Below, piece after piece: positions 1 through 8,890 of a DNA stretch of 64,000 nt. The notes under the pieces were generated by a model that was given only the letters and a program-made list of their open reading frames with translations, searched no databases and had not been told where the DNA came from. The position numbers and the translations under genes were made by a program. The first letter of the stretch is position 1. Every line of letters begins with the position of its first letter. The DNA is from Legionella sp. (GTDB taxonomy: Bacteria > Pseudomonadota > Gammaproteobacteria > Legionellales > Legionellaceae): assembly GCA_013911415.1 (NCBI GenBank), contig JACETI010000004.1, positions 248,001-312,000 on the forward strand, given 5' to 3'.

Positions 1-1
1 C

Positions 2-2491
2 AGCGGGTATGTTGTAAACCAAACGCCTGGAGGTACTTGCCCGATAGGAACTTGGTCAGGGAATAACTATACAATAAGTGCTGTTACAAGTTGCACCGTG
101 AGCTTTAGTGGCACGATTATAACACCTACTATTGCTGTGTCAGGATCACCTATATTACTTGGGCCTTACGCTAAGACCCCTTTATCAATTAAGAATATAA
201 GTGCAAGTACTGCAACCGCTATTCAAGCAACAATCCCCGCGGGCTTAAATCAACATGTTACACAAGATGCTTCGAATTGTACCTCCCTTGCGCCTGGCGC
301 GAGCTGTCAATTGGTTTTTACGGCGACGGATGGAACGGCTTATTCAAGCACTTCTTTGCCCATTGCTGGAAGTAATACAAATACCGTAACCAGCCAATTA
401 GGTTTGGGCTTACCTTATGTAGCTAATAATATAGTCAATAAATTGGCGCTTGACACTAGCACCAACACTTTGTATATGGGAGGGACATTTACAGCTGTTG
501 GGCCTAATACTGGCACAGGAGTACCTGTAGATGCTACCAGTGGCTTGCCTGAAAATAATTATGCTCGCGTCGGTATGAATATCAGAGCCGTTGTTCCTGA
601 TGGTACAGGAGGATGGTATATAGGGGGAGCATTCAACTATGTAAATAATACCTCCCGCTCTCGGATTGCACATATTTTAAGTGACGGTACCTTGGATGCC
701 AATTTTAACTTTGTTTTAAATGCCACAGGAGTCTTTGCATTGGCTTTAAAGGATAATATTCTCTACGCGGGAGGAGATTTCACCACAGTGAATGGAGCGA
801 CCCAAAGGTACGTTGCAGCCATTAATACCACTACGGGAGGGCTGGTGGCGAATTGGAATCCAAACCCAAGTGCAGCCGTTTATACATTGGCTACGCAAGG
901 TAGCACGCTTTACATGGGGGGGAATTTTACCACAGTAAATGGGGCGGCTCATCTCCGAATTGCTGCTATAAACATCAGTACAGGAACCCCAAATAATAAT
1001 TGGAACCCGGGCGTCAACGCGATTGTCTATTCAATGGCGTTAAGTAATGACACAATTTATGTTGGAGGAAGTTTCACACAATCTGCTGGTCAAACGATCA
1101 ATGGCTTAGCTGCTTTCGATCTTGCAAGTGGGGCACTAAAAACCACGTGGAATGCCAATTTAATTGGTGGTGCAACGGTATCAGTAACCGCTCTTCTTTA
1201 CAATAATAATGTTTTATATGCGGGAGGTAATTTTACCTTCGCAGGTGGCATGTCTCGATCCTATATTGCCGCTTTTGATCCAACAAATGGTGCCCTAGTC
1301 ACGTCCTGGGATGCGAATGCAGGGAATATTGTCAATACTCTCGCTGTTAATACAAACACAAATACGTTATACGTGGGCGGCTCTTTTGTCACAATGGGTG
1401 GCCAGCCACGCAATCGTATTGCGGCTGTGACATTGTCAAATGGGCAACTCATTACCAGTTGGGATCCGAATGCAAATAACGTGGTCAATGCGATAGGATT
1501 ACAAAATAATTTGGTATATCTTGGGGGAGCATTCTCAAGTGTAGGTGGAGCAATAACGCGTAACCGTCTTGCAGCAATAGACATTGCTACGGGATTACCC
1601 ACAAGTTGGAATCCAAATGTGAGTGGGCCTATTTCCGCCATTGCTTTTGATAACAATAACGTATACGTGGGGGGGAATTTTACAACAGTGGGCGGAGTGT
1701 CCAGAAATAACTTTGCTGCACTGTCTAAAACCAATGGCACACCTAATGTTGCGTGGCCAGATGCAACCGGCGGCGCTGTTGCCTCATTGTTACTAACAAA
1801 CGATACATTATATCTCGGTGGTGCCTTTACAACAGTAGGCGGTCAGGCACGTTCGCGTCTAGCAGCTTTAAATCTTAGCTCGGGTACATTAATAACGAGT
1901 TGGAATCCTAATGTAACAGGAACGACAGTCTCAGCTATGACTTACGACTTTAGCGCAAATGCTATCTATGTAGGTGGTACATTTACGGCGATTTCCGGGG
2001 CAACACGTAGTAATCTAGCAAGCGTTGATGCGACAAGCGGACAGCCAAATACATGGGACCCTCAAGCGAACAATAGCGTTACGGCACTATTGCAAAGTGG
2101 TAGTACCTTATATGTAGGCGGAGCCTTTACGACGATGGGAGGCATTACACGTAATTCTGCTGCTGCCTTTAATATGACCACCTCTACAGGCACTCTCAAT
2201 AGCTGGAATCCTAATGCTACTGCCCCAGCTAATAATGGTGTATTCACAATCGGCAAATGGGAAAATGTTATTTTTATAGGGGGTTTTTTCAATGGTATAG
2301 TAGCGGGGACTTCTAATCTTGCTTCTGTGGATGCAAGCCTTGGAACAGTTTCCTCATGGCGACCAAATTTACTGGGCTCAGCAAACTCAATTATAGTGAA
2401 TGGCAGTACCGTTTTTGGAGGAGGGATGATGACAGGTTTTAATACTGAGGTGAGTGGCGGAGTTGGTTTTATTCCGCAACCGACACCTTAA
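2..2491 (+). CDS. Exported beta-propeller repeat protein, 5' end outside window
   Basis: The reading frame is open from base 2 with no start or stop before it, so this is the C-terminal about 829 residues of a longer protein; the GTG at 98 is probably only an internal codon. After a short Ig-like or anchor-like stretch with paired Cys (NCTSLAPGASC) the protein is built of about 45-residue units with the pattern LYxGGxFTTVxGxxRxxLAA...G...WNPN. I count fourteen units: thirteen clear ones and a degenerate last one (VFGGGMM), which would suit two seven-bladed propellers. No membrane segment is seen in the visible part, and the protein ends soon after the last repeat. The family resembles bacterial delta-60/DUF5122-like surface propellers. 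Its ligand is unknown. It shares style (Asn/Thr/Gly-rich, exported) with the repeat-protein array at 28-40 kb but not its repeat motif. Confidence 0.8.
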   Translation, partial: SGYVVNQTPGGTCPIGTWSGNNYTISAVTSCTVSFSGTIITPTIAVSGSPILLGPYAKTPLSIKNISASTATAIQATIPAGLNQHVTQDASNCTSLAPGASCQLVFTATDGTAYSSTSLPIAGSNTNTVTSQLGLGLPYVANNIVNKLALDTSTNTLYMGGTFTAVGPNTGTGVPVDATSGLPENNYARVGMNIRAVVPDGTGGWYIGGAFNYVNNTSRSRIAHILSDGTLDANFNFVLNATGVFALALKDNILYAGGDFTTVNGATQRYVAAINTTTGGLVANWNPNPSAAVYTLATQGSTLYMGGNFTTVNGAAHLRIAAINISTGTPNNNWNPGVNAIVYSMALSNDTIYVGGSFTQSAGQTINGLAAFDLASGALKTTWNANLIGGATVSVTALLYNNNVLYAGGNFTFAGGMSRSYIAAFDPTNGALVTSWDANAGNIVNTLAVNTNTNTLYVGGSFVTMGGQPRNRIAAVTLSNGQLITSWDPNANNVVNAIGLQNNLVYLGGAFSSVGGAITRNRLAAIDIATGLPTSWNPNVSGPISAIAFDNNNVYVGGNFTTVGGVSRNNFAALSKTNGTPNVAWPDATGGAVASLLLTNDTLYLGGAFTTVGGQARSRLAALNLSSGTLITSWNPNVTGTTVSAMTYDFSANAIYVGGTFTAISGATRSNLASVDATSGQPNTWDPQANNSVTALLQSGSTLYVGGAFTTMGGITRNSAAAFNMTTSTGTLNSWNPNATAPANNGVFTIGKWENVIFIGGFFNGIVAGTSNLASVDASLGTVSSWRPNLLGSANSIIVNGSTVFGGGMMTGFNTEVSGGVGFIPQPTP

Positions 2492-2531
2492 GCGGACAGC
2501 TTCTCTACGAAAAGGTTTAGAAACATAAAAA

Positions 2532-2583
2532 TTTCTCATTGGCTCCAGATTGTGTATAATATATCCAATATTATATTGGAGCC
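2532..2583 (+). promoter_or_regulatory. Probable promoter with flanking inverted repeat
   Basis: A perfect -10 hexamer TATAAT lies at 2555-2560 with a weak -35 (TTTCTC, 2532-2537). It is enclosed by the inverted repeat GGCTCCA (2541-2547) / TGGAGCC (2577-2583), which could be an operator or a leader hairpin. Transcription would start near 2567, which argues that the downstream gene starts at the TTG at 2591 rather than at the GTG at 2552. Confidence 0.4.
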
Positions 2584-2590
2584 GATAATT

Positions 2591-3685
2591 TTGCCTAAAG
2601 ATTTTTCATTTTTTCATAACATTCATTTATTATTTGGCGAACCTGAAGTAGGTATGAACTATGGATACACGGCTTCACCTGTTTTTTCTCCTTCGCAAAA
2701 CGATTCCTTTGATGATGAATACTTTCTTTTATACCGGCGCAGTGAATATGCGGCTCAGATGGAAGTAGTGGGTGCCAAAATTTTCAAAAGTCTTATGGGC
2801 TATGGTCCTGAATTAGAAATTATTAAAGAAAAAGAGGAATTCTTTATTGCTAGCAGAAAAATCCATGCCTTTAAAGAAGGTTTTCCCAATAAAGAGAATC
2901 TTGACCAGTTTCATGGACTAGCAGCAATGTATGTGCTTTGCTATTTTCTTTGTGAGACCGATATGCACACGGGTAATTTTGGTTTTCAAAATACCGACTC
3001 CTCAAAGCGAATCTTCAGAATAGACATGGCTGAATCCTTGGATTTCGACATGCTAAAAATCCCCCTGGAACTATCTTCCTTAAAGAAAATTCCCTATATC
3101 GTTGAAGAAAATTATTATGGCACCGATGAGAACTTTTTACCGAGAAGTTATGTGAGTTCTGAGCGTTTTCAGAAAGAAAAAAATACGATGATACAACTGA
3201 TCGCACATACTCCTTTTTCATTTTTTGAAGCAATTATTCGAGAAACAGTTACCTCTGATTTATATGCGCATAAGCAAGCATTGTTAACAAAGTTTACTAA
3301 GTTAATCGATCAAGAAGAAACCATTGCTGAAATGAAGGTGGATTTTTCAAAAATAGATCACAGTGAATGTGATCAAGCATCGTTAATTGAGCTTTTAAAA
3401 AATCGACATCAGCAGTGGCAACAATTAGCTTTAGAAAAAAATATTGAGCAAGATGATAGCTTGGCTGATCCTGGACTATTCCTTGAAGCGTTGAGTAGGG
3501 TGCAAGACAATGAGTCTGAAAGTGACGATGAGGTAATATTAGCTGCGGATGAAAAGGAGGCAACTCAGGTCGAACGACCAGTAGGATTTTTTAAAGCCGT
3601 AAATACTGATTGCCCTGAAAAGGCTAAAGGGGAAAAAGCAGAAAGCTCTATAGATGCAATTGCTTCTACTTCCTTATGGGTTTGA
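2591..3685 (+). CDS. Putative atypical (HipA/PI-kinase-like) kinase, effector candidate
   Basis: An orphan protein of 364 residues if it starts at TTG 2591 (TGGAG nine bases upstream); GTG 2552 would add 13 residues. What can be seen is a kinase-like order of motifs: a beta strand with basic end (YFLLYRR), a helix with a Glu (QMEVVGAKIF), a strand ending in IASRKI, then D-M-H-T-G-N at about 124-129 and a hydrophobic strand ending in Asp (FRIDMAE, D about 145). D-x-H-x-x-N followed by a second Asp is the catalytic-loop plus metal-binding pattern of HipA, phosphoinositide-kinase-like and several Legionella effector kinases. The C-terminal third is acidic and low in complexity. No signal peptide or membrane segment. 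The gene end overlaps the convergent 991-aa gene by 12 bases. Kinase activity and secretion are inference; the 1324-aa protein at 53-57 kb carries the same signature. Confidence 0.6.
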   Translation: MPKDFSFFHNIHLLFGEPEVGMNYGYTASPVFSPSQNDSFDDEYFLLYRRSEYAAQMEVVGAKIFKSLMGYGPELEIIKEKEEFFIASRKIHAFKEGFPNKENLDQFHGLAAMYVLCYFLCETDMHTGNFGFQNTDSSKRIFRIDMAESLDFDMLKIPLELSSLKKIPYIVEENYYGTDENFLPRSYVSSERFQKEKNTMIQLIAHTPFSFFEAIIRETVTSDLYAHKQALLTKFTKLIDQEETIAEMKVDFSKIDHSECDQASLIELLKNRHQQWQQLALEKNIEQDDSLADPGLFLEALSRVQDNESESDDEVILAADEKEATQVERPVGFFKAVNTDCPEKAKGEKAESSIDAIASTSLWV

Positions 3686-6649
3686 GGTTATGGATGGTAC
3701 TTCGATCTCAACCGAAGTGCTTGTTACGTTGTCTGTCCTCGACGTCGCAAAAAAAGAAGGCACAAATCGGCTTTCTGTTTGAGAAGAAGTAGTGGTAGGA
3801 AGTATAAATTGATTTCTGTCTTTTCGAGGCATGGAAGCAATCTCATTAAAAGAAGCAATGCACGGAGCGCCTTTATAGAAAAAACGATAGGGTTTATCGA
3901 GAGCTTCACTGAGCGTGGTTTGTTTGTCCGCAGCATTGTCTTGCGAGGGAAAGGCTGCAACCTCTGCCAAAATTTTATGCCAGAGTAATTGTAAAATAGC
4001 CGCTTGTGTTTTGGCGGCGTTGTTAGGGAGCATTTGCAAACGCAAAATGCGTTCTTCACAGGCTTGATGAACCACGTTTGAAAAAGCAACAGAGACAGTT
4101 TCTCGACTAAAAGGAATAAAAGTAGCTATTAGTCGACGTGTAAGGTGCGTTAATGTAAAGGCGCCATGTATGCATTCGCCAATAACGACAGAGGCAAAAA
4201 AGAGAATTGCGCCACCGGTGAGTCCGAGTGCGATGAAATCAAAGACACAAGCAACAGCTGTTAATGAGGCGACAATAGCTATATACGGATAAATGATCCT
4301 TAAATTATAAATGTCTTGCTCATTAATAATCACACGCCAAAAACGAACGCTCACAATTAAGGCGCCTAGCCCAATTCCGATACGTATCAGAAGCGCCTGA
4401 AAAAAAGGTTGTTGAAAATAAACTAAAAAGGTTAAGCCACCTAAAAAAGCAAGGGCGAGTGTAAGCAATGTATAGAGTGCTGCCCATAAAAGCTGTTTTA
4501 AAAAGATCTTAAACAGCTGCTTAAATGCCAACTTTATTTCATGGGTATTTTTAAATGAACGGGTTAAATGATCAAAACGAATGGCAGCGATTAACCAAAG
4601 ATTGGTATCGTTAATATCAGCTAGCATGTTTGGATGAGTGCTCATTAATTGGGGATCATCACCAAAGCTTGGAGGAGGCAATAACGCTGACTCAGAGGGG
4701 TCAGTTATTTGCTGCTTGAACCGTAAGCTATTTGGATTCCAAGAATAGTTAATATTTTGCATTGTTATGACATAGTCGAATAGCTTAGAGTGGCTTGGGC
4801 AAAAAGCTAAAGCTGATTTGCCATTTTTTTTACGCCATTGCACAATCTTCGCTAGATGCAGGGGTGAAATATGGAGGGAAAATGCAAGTATTTGAGAGAG
4901 AGTTAGATTATTTTCCGTCAACAATGAAACAATCGCATGATCTTGAATAAAACATTGAATTTCTCGTTCCATCTCCTCGTTGTTTAAGTTCACACGGGCA
5001 GATAAATCAAGCTTATTTGTTTTTGCTCCACGAATAAGCGTTAGCAATCGACTGTGTTTTTCACAGTTTAGTTTCCAGTTTTGAAGATCGCTTAAAATTG
5101 ACGGATAGCTTATTTTCAATGCATCTGGCAGATAAAGATAGGTAAAAGGGTTTTGCTCGATTGCCCAAGAGGCGATGGTTTCATTATTTTTTATGTCCGT
5201 AGGCAAATGATGGATAAAAAATGGATTCTGACGGATTAGATGTTTTAAGAAACGGGGGTGTTTTTTGATTTTCAAGGAGAGTTTATCAAAATAGTCAGGG
5301 TTTTTGACAATAAAATCACTTAAGCATAAGCATAAAAATTCCGTTTGCTGTGCAGGTATTTTTTGAGAAGGGTTTGTTAAGAGGCTGTCGAGAAGAGAGA
5401 TGATGGACTGTTTCGAAAAGCCAATGTTTGTTGCATAGGTGCTCATTTCATCGAGCAATTGTGGGTATTTTTTAAAAAGGGGGGGAATAAGTTCAATATT
5501 ATTTTGAATCGTTGCATCATGCTGCTGCAGTAAGGATGTAATCTTATGAATATGTTGAGGATCATTTGGATCTAACTCTGAAATGCATTGATTTAATGCA
5601 GCACAAGCAGCTAACTCTTCATGATAAAGTGGAGTAACTTCATGGCGATAGTGTGCTAGATTTTCAGCATTTACAAGACTCGTATCGAGTAGATAGTTTT
5701 CACTAACAAGCTTGTGCTTCATCCAATGTTGGAATAACGCTAAACATTCATTTTTGCTCTTAAGAGAAAATTCTAAATCATCCTGAAATTCTCCTAATGA
5801 ATAAACAAGCGCATCGCCTTCTTCATCTTCGGCAAAACCGAAACGATTTTGGAGGTAGGTAGCGAATTCTTGCGCTCTTTCCTTAGGAATCAGCAGGCGG
5901 CCTTTTTCCCATGTTTTATCGGCATCAAATAATTGTGTTATTTCAAAGATTAAATGTGAGCTCAAATTAGCAATCAGCTCTTTGCCATATTCTTTAAATG
6001 CTTTGGGGTAATGGTCATCAAAATATTTTGTGAGTTCTCTTTCCCGATACATATAGACATCTTCGATCGAGTGCGTCATTTTAATGCCTAAGGATTTTTT
6101 TTGCGCAAGTTTCATGTAAAGCGCAAGCGTATGTATGGACATGCCACGCCCTATGCCCAGTGCTCGATTTGCCTGGCCCTGTAACTGAAGTAATAAGTTG
6201 TAGCGTTGGTCTGCAAGGTGTTTTGTCACCCAGTTTTTTTGATCGTTTCTATACAACTGTAAGACATTTTCAAAGCGTGTGGCTTTACCCGTTTCACAAG
6301 TAGTCATTGCATCCAAAACCGCTTCTTCCAGGGCATTTTTCTTTGCCTGATTTAATTGAAAATCAGGATGCGTAGTACAGGCAAGAAAGGAAAGGTCTTC
6401 CATGTAAGCGAGTGCTGCTCTGAGCGATAAATTAAAGAGGTTATCTGCCGTATGTTCGCGTTCCCTGTGGAACGTAGCTAATGCAGTTTTAAGGTTGGGG
6501 GAAACGGTTTGATAATGCTGAATGATCGTGCGCCATTTGATATGGATAGAAGCATGCAAATAGCCAGGAATTGTATTTAAGTAGGTTTGTTTTGCTTCAT
6601 TGTATGCGTCCAATGAAATTAAAGCGTAGGCTTTGTTCGTCCATATCAT
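3674..6649 (-). CDS. Large orphan membrane protein (991 aa), paralog of the 9.6-12.7 kb gene
   Basis: No family recognised. The N-terminal third (about residues 1-285) is closely matched by the 1014-aa protein at 9610-12654: both begin with YALISL, then share ERxxTxxNLFNLSL, DAMxTCETGK, VLQLYRND, KNWVT, YNLLLQL, MSIHTLA and RFGF. The middle is helical and Leu/Asn/His-rich. Residues about 720-830 hold four hydrophobic segments and look like a multi-pass membrane region. The C-terminal tail keeps a second shared motif (YRFFYKG...ASFNEI). There is no cleavable signal peptide. Size, orphan status, paralogy and Legionellales context suggest a secreted effector that inserts in host membranes, but this is inference. 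The ATG at 6649 is the only sensible start. Confidence 0.7.
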   Translation of the reverse strand: MIWTNKAYALISLDAYNEAKQTYLNTIPGYLHASIHIKWRTIIQHYQTVSPNLKTALATFHREREHTADNLFNLSLRAALAYMEDLSFLACTTHPDFQLNQAKKNALEEAVLDAMTTCETGKATRFENVLQLYRNDQKNWVTKHLADQRYNLLLQLQGQANRALGIGRGMSIHTLALYMKLAQKKSLGIKMTHSIEDVYMYRERELTKYFDDHYPKAFKEYGKELIANLSSHLIFEITQLFDADKTWEKGRLLIPKERAQEFATYLQNRFGFAEDEEGDALVYSLGEFQDDLEFSLKSKNECLALFQHWMKHKLVSENYLLDTSLVNAENLAHYRHEVTPLYHEELAACAALNQCISELDPNDPQHIHKITSLLQQHDATIQNNIELIPPLFKKYPQLLDEMSTYATNIGFSKQSIISLLDSLLTNPSQKIPAQQTEFLCLCLSDFIVKNPDYFDKLSLKIKKHPRFLKHLIRQNPFFIHHLPTDIKNNETIASWAIEQNPFTYLYLPDALKISYPSILSDLQNWKLNCEKHSRLLTLIRGAKTNKLDLSARVNLNNEEMEREIQCFIQDHAIVSLLTENNLTLSQILAFSLHISPLHLAKIVQWRKKNGKSALAFCPSHSKLFDYVITMQNINYSWNPNSLRFKQQITDPSESALLPPPSFGDDPQLMSTHPNMLADINDTNLWLIAAIRFDHLTRSFKNTHEIKLAFKQLFKIFLKQLLWAALYTLLTLALAFLGGLTFLVYFQQPFFQALLIRIGIGLGALIVSVRFWRVIINEQDIYNLRIIYPYIAIVASLTAVACVFDFIALGLTGGAILFFASVVIGECIHGAFTLTHLTRRLIATFIPFSRETVSVAFSNVVHQACEERILRLQMLPNNAAKTQAAILQLLWHKILAEVAAFPSQDNAADKQTTLSEALDKPYRFFYKGAPCIASFNEIASMPRKDRNQFILPTTTSSQTESRFVPSFFATSRTDNVTSTSVEIEVPSITSNP

Positions 6650-6709
6650 GCTGAGAATACACTAATGTATAGGTAAAAAACGCTTGCAGTTATTATTACA
6701 GAAGCTGAA

Positions 6710-6725
6710 AGATAACATATTATCT
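6710..6725. promoter_or_regulatory. Perfect short inverted repeat upstream of the 991-aa gene
   Basis: AGATAA-CATA-TTATCT is a perfect 6-4-6 palindrome 61 bases upstream of the start of the leftward 991-aa gene. Its size fits a dimeric repressor site, but no regulator can be named. Apart from this, 6650-6880 shows no gene. Confidence 0.25.
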
Positions 6726-6888
6726 CAAATTCAAGGTATTAAAGTCTTCTCTTTCTTGGATCTGTAGATTAAGCCAGCGAAAAATTTGCAATAAACACTT
6801 CTCGCTTACGCTCATTAATTGAAATGCTACATTATTTTATAGTCTGGTGTTTTTTAGGATTGCGCAAGTTTCTTTTTAATGCTAAGTT

Positions 6889-6894
6889 TATAGT
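6889..6894 (+). promoter_or_regulatory. -10 element of the 6S RNA gene
   Basis: TATAGT lies a few bases before the first strand of the 6S RNA closing stem. No convincing -35 hexamer is seen at 16-18 bases, so only the -10 is called. Confidence 0.4.
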
Positions 6895-7037
6895 AAGGGT
6901 AGCATTCAATCTCCGGCTAACAGCCTCAGATAGGAGACCAGACGGGGATATGGTGAGCACGCTTATCTAATAAGAAGCCTAAAATATCTCAAGAGGTTTC
7001 CACGTTTAAATTAGAACCGCGAAAGGATGCTACCCGC
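6895..7037 (+). ncRNA. ssrS: 6S RNA
   Basis: The ends form a perfect nine-base closing stem: GGGTAGCAT (6897-6905) with ATGCTACCC (7027-7035). The apical part holds the block GGTGAGCACGC...AAGAAGCCTAAAA, which matches the conserved GGTGAGCATGC...GAGAAGCCTTAAAA of E. coli 6S RNA, flanked by GATAT/ATATC pairing. The length of about 140 nt fits the short 6S RNAs of Legionella. 6S RNA mimics an open promoter and binds the sigma-70 RNA polymerase holoenzyme, reducing transcription in stationary phase. It stands alone between the 991-aa orphan and fur, not next to ygfA as in enterics. The exact ends are estimated from the stem. Confidence 0.85.
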
Positions 7038-7157
7038 TGATTGCTTCATAGCCCCCTTCTTGATAAAGCCCAATCGAACCATTACTTTTTTACTTCTCCT
7101 AGCACTATTCCAGGTGGATTTTTTTTAAGAAAAATACGCGGGTAAGTATTGGTAATA

Positions 7158-7586
7158 TTAAGGATTAAGAGGTAAATCCATACAGCGCTCACAGATTCCG
7201 TAAATATTAAGTGAGTGATCGGTGATTTTGAAACGAGCACGTTCTGCAATAACTTGTTGCTGTTGTTCAATGAGAGGGTCAAAAAATTCCTGAATGCTTC
7301 CACATTTTATGCAAAATAAGTGATCGTGATGTTCGTCTTGCTTGAGCTCGAAAACAGAATAACCACCTTCGAAATAATGACGTACAACAATACCGGCTGC
7401 TTCAAATTGAGTAAGCACGCGATACACAGTTGCCAATCCTACATCTTCTTGCATTGCTAGCAACGTCTTATAGATGTTTTCTGCGCTTAGGTGTTGGCCT
7501 TGAGATTGTTCCAGTACTTGTAAGATTTTAAGGCGCGGCGCGGTAATCTTAAGCCCTGCTTCTTTCAGCTGCTGACCTTCTTCCAA
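7158..7586 (-). CDS. fur: Ferric uptake regulator Fur
   Basis: Iron-dependent dimeric repressor of 142 residues. The N-terminal winged helix carries AGLKITAPRLKIL and the recognition-helix region VGLATVYRVLTQFEAAG. The metal sites are HHDH at 86-89, C92-x-x-C95 and C132-x-x-C135, all as in E. coli Fur. I chose the TTG at 7586 because it gives the family's usual start (MEEGQQLKEAG) and has AAGGGG six bases upstream; an ATG at 7613 also has a possible AGGG. Codons further upstream (to 7709) would precede the predicted transcription start. It is divergent from bamE, an arrangement common in gammaproteobacteria. No convincing Fur box was found in the shared upstream region. Confidence 0.93.
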   Translation of the reverse strand: MEEGQQLKEAGLKITAPRLKILQVLEQSQGQHLSAENIYKTLLAMQEDVGLATVYRVLTQFEAAGIVVRHYFEGGYSVFELKQDEHHDHLFCIKCGSIQEFFDPLIEQQQQVIAERARFKITDHSLNIYGICERCMDLPLNP

Positions 7587-7671
7587 AAAATACCCCTTAA
7601 GACGATGGTGCATAGGGATTGCCCTAAGCGGTGAAATCACTGCAATTGGTAGGCAAACATTGTAAATGTCG

Positions 7672-7680
7672 ATTATAGCA
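7672..7680 (-). promoter_or_regulatory. Extended -10 promoter of fur
   Basis: Read on the minus strand this is TGCTATAAT, a full extended -10 element (TGn-TATAAT). The -35 region is weak, as is usual for extended -10 promoters. It places the transcript start near 7665, upstream of the chosen fur start. Confidence 0.5.
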
Positions 7681-7838
7681 TAATGCATATCCCGGTAAGG
7701 ATTATTCATTAACCATAAGTTGTCGCTAGCTTGTTAGTGGACAATATTCTGCCGACGTAACTTTAAAGGACCTACGTTGATTTTTGGGAATAATCGTGCG
7801 ACATTATGCCCCTAACTGAGATAAATGATATCAATACG

Positions 7839-8156
7839 ATGCGACGTGGATTTTATCAGCGAATATTAATATTGGGTGCTGCTGTAGTTCTTTCTGGCTG
7901 CATGACCTATGATTTTTCAAGACCTGTTCTGCAGCAAGGAAACTTGCTTTCTGCGTCAGTCGTTGAGCGTTTAAAACTGGGCATGAGTAAACAAGAGGTT
8001 GAAACCTTACTAGGTTCTAGTTTGTTTAGCCCCATTTGGACAGGTAATCGTTGGGACTACATCTACATGCGTCGCCTTGGAGCGCAGCCCTTAAAAAAAC
8101 GTCATCTTAGCTTATACTTTGAGCAAGAACGACTGGTGAAGATAACAAAAGATTAA
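7839..8156 (+). CDS. bamE: Outer membrane assembly lipoprotein BamE (SmpA/OmlA)
   Basis: Small lipoprotein of the BAM complex, which folds beta-barrel proteins into the outer membrane. The sequence has a basic start (MRRGFYQR), a hydrophobic stretch and the lipobox LSGC with the acylated Cys at about residue 21. The mature part has the SmpA/OmlA fold signature: LKLGMSKQEVETLLGS followed by WDYIYMRR. The ATG at 7839 gives a normal lipoprotein signal peptide of 105 residues in all; an in-frame ATG at 7806 would add 11 residues with no better ribosome site. Divergent to fur and convergent to rnfH-ratA, a neighbourhood conserved in gammaproteobacteria. Confidence 0.92.
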   Translation: MRRGFYQRILILGAAVVLSGCMTYDFSRPVLQQGNLLSASVVERLKLGMSKQEVETLLGSSLFSPIWTGNRWDYIYMRRLGAQPLKKRHLSLYFEQERLVKITKD

Positions 8157-8175
8157 GTGATCGGTGACGGTACGT

Positions 8176-8463
8176 TTAAACCCGTTTGCGCCTTTGTTCT
8201 TTTGGATCCAAAAGAAGAGGGCGGTAAATTTCAATGCGATCACCCTGTTCTAAAATTGTGTCTAGGGGTTTTTGTTTGCTGAAAATACCCACAGATAGAT
8301 TGGTTGTTTCCGGGTGTTTTTTATAGACACCAGAAGCATTTAACGCTTGAACAAGGGTGGCGCCACTAGGCATAGTCTGTGTATGGTGGAATACTAAAGT
8401 ATTACCACCGTTACCAGTAGAGGATCCTATATATAAAATTTCAACTTGGATTTGCTTTGTCAT
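8176..8463 (-). CDS. rnfH: RnfH family protein (UPF0125)
   Basis: Ubiquitin-like beta-grasp protein of 95 residues when started at [11 protein letters not shown]. An ATG 10 codons upstream exists but lies inside ratA. It has the family features: [15 protein letters not shown]-like core (here [15 protein letters not shown]), [26 protein letters not shown], and a basic end (KEQRRKRV). Its start overlaps the end of ratA by 23 bases, so the two are translationally coupled. In some strains the pair is called PasTI, but antitoxin action of RnfH is disputed, so no toxin-antitoxin role is claimed. Confidence 0.9.
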   Translation of the reverse strand: MTKQIQVEILYIGSSTGNGGNTLVFHHTQTMPSGATLVQALNASGVYKKHPETTNLSVGIFSKQKPLDTILEQGDRIEIYRPLLLDPKEQRRKRV

Positions 8464-8884
8464 GGAGTAATTCAGCGCGTTGACAAAATGCATCTACCAT
8501 TTTATCGGTAACCTGCTCAAAAACCGGCCCTAAAAGTGTGGAGATCATCCAGCCGGCAAATTCGAATTCAAGGTCAAAAGAAATTCGACATCCTTCAGGG
8601 ACGTGGTCAAATCGCCAAAAACCTTCGAAATGCTTGAATGGGCCATCGATCAAGCGCATTTCAATCATTTTGTTTAATTGTAAACGATTACGGGTAGTAA
8701 ACGATTTACTCATGCCGACAGCTGTGATCATCAATGTGGCTTGAATCTCATCTTCATCGCGATGATGAATAACACTTTGACTACAATGGGGCAAAAACTC
8801 TGAATATTGATCAACGTCATTGACAATTTCATACATTTGAGCACAACTAAAAGGAACCGTTCTTGATTTTTTTACACTAGGCAT
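8441..8884 (-). CDS. ratA: RatA/Coq10-like START-domain protein
   Basis: A START-type lipid-binding protein of 147 residues, the full family length. The N-terminus ([20 protein letters not shown] followed by YSEFLPHC) and the segment [24 protein letters not shown] are typical. Homologues are described as ribosome association toxin RatA (PasT) in enterics and as the ubiquinone-binding Coq10 type in mitochondria; the ubiquinone role is the more general one. It lies 6 bases downstream of the carboxylesterase and overlaps rnfH, so the three probably form one leftward operon. Confidence 0.9.
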   Translation of the reverse strand: MPSVKKSRTVPFSCAQMYEIVNDVDQYSEFLPHCSQSVIHHRDEDEIQATLMITAVGMSKSFTTRNRLQLNKMIEMRLIDGPFKHFEGFWRFDHVPEGCRISFDLEFEFAGWMISTLLGPVFEQVTDKMVDAFCQRAELLHDKANPS

Positions 8885-8890
8885 GAAAAC

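Noticed and set aside
1261-1740. Long antisense reading frame (159 codons) inside the propeller gene
   Set aside because: It is an antisense shadow of the regular Gly/Thr/Asn repeats; no start site, and the plus-strand frame has the protein repeats. Similar antisense frames in the 28-39 kb array were rejected for the same reason.
7158-7709. Longer Fur of 183 residues starting at 7709
   Set aside because: The extended -10 of fur lies at 7672-7680, inside that extension, and the extra residues do not match the family.
8176-8884. ratA-rnfH as a toxin-antitoxin module
   Set aside because: The pair is conserved as housekeeping in gammaproteobacteria and the toxin claim is disputed; no selfish-module context such as mobile DNA is seen.
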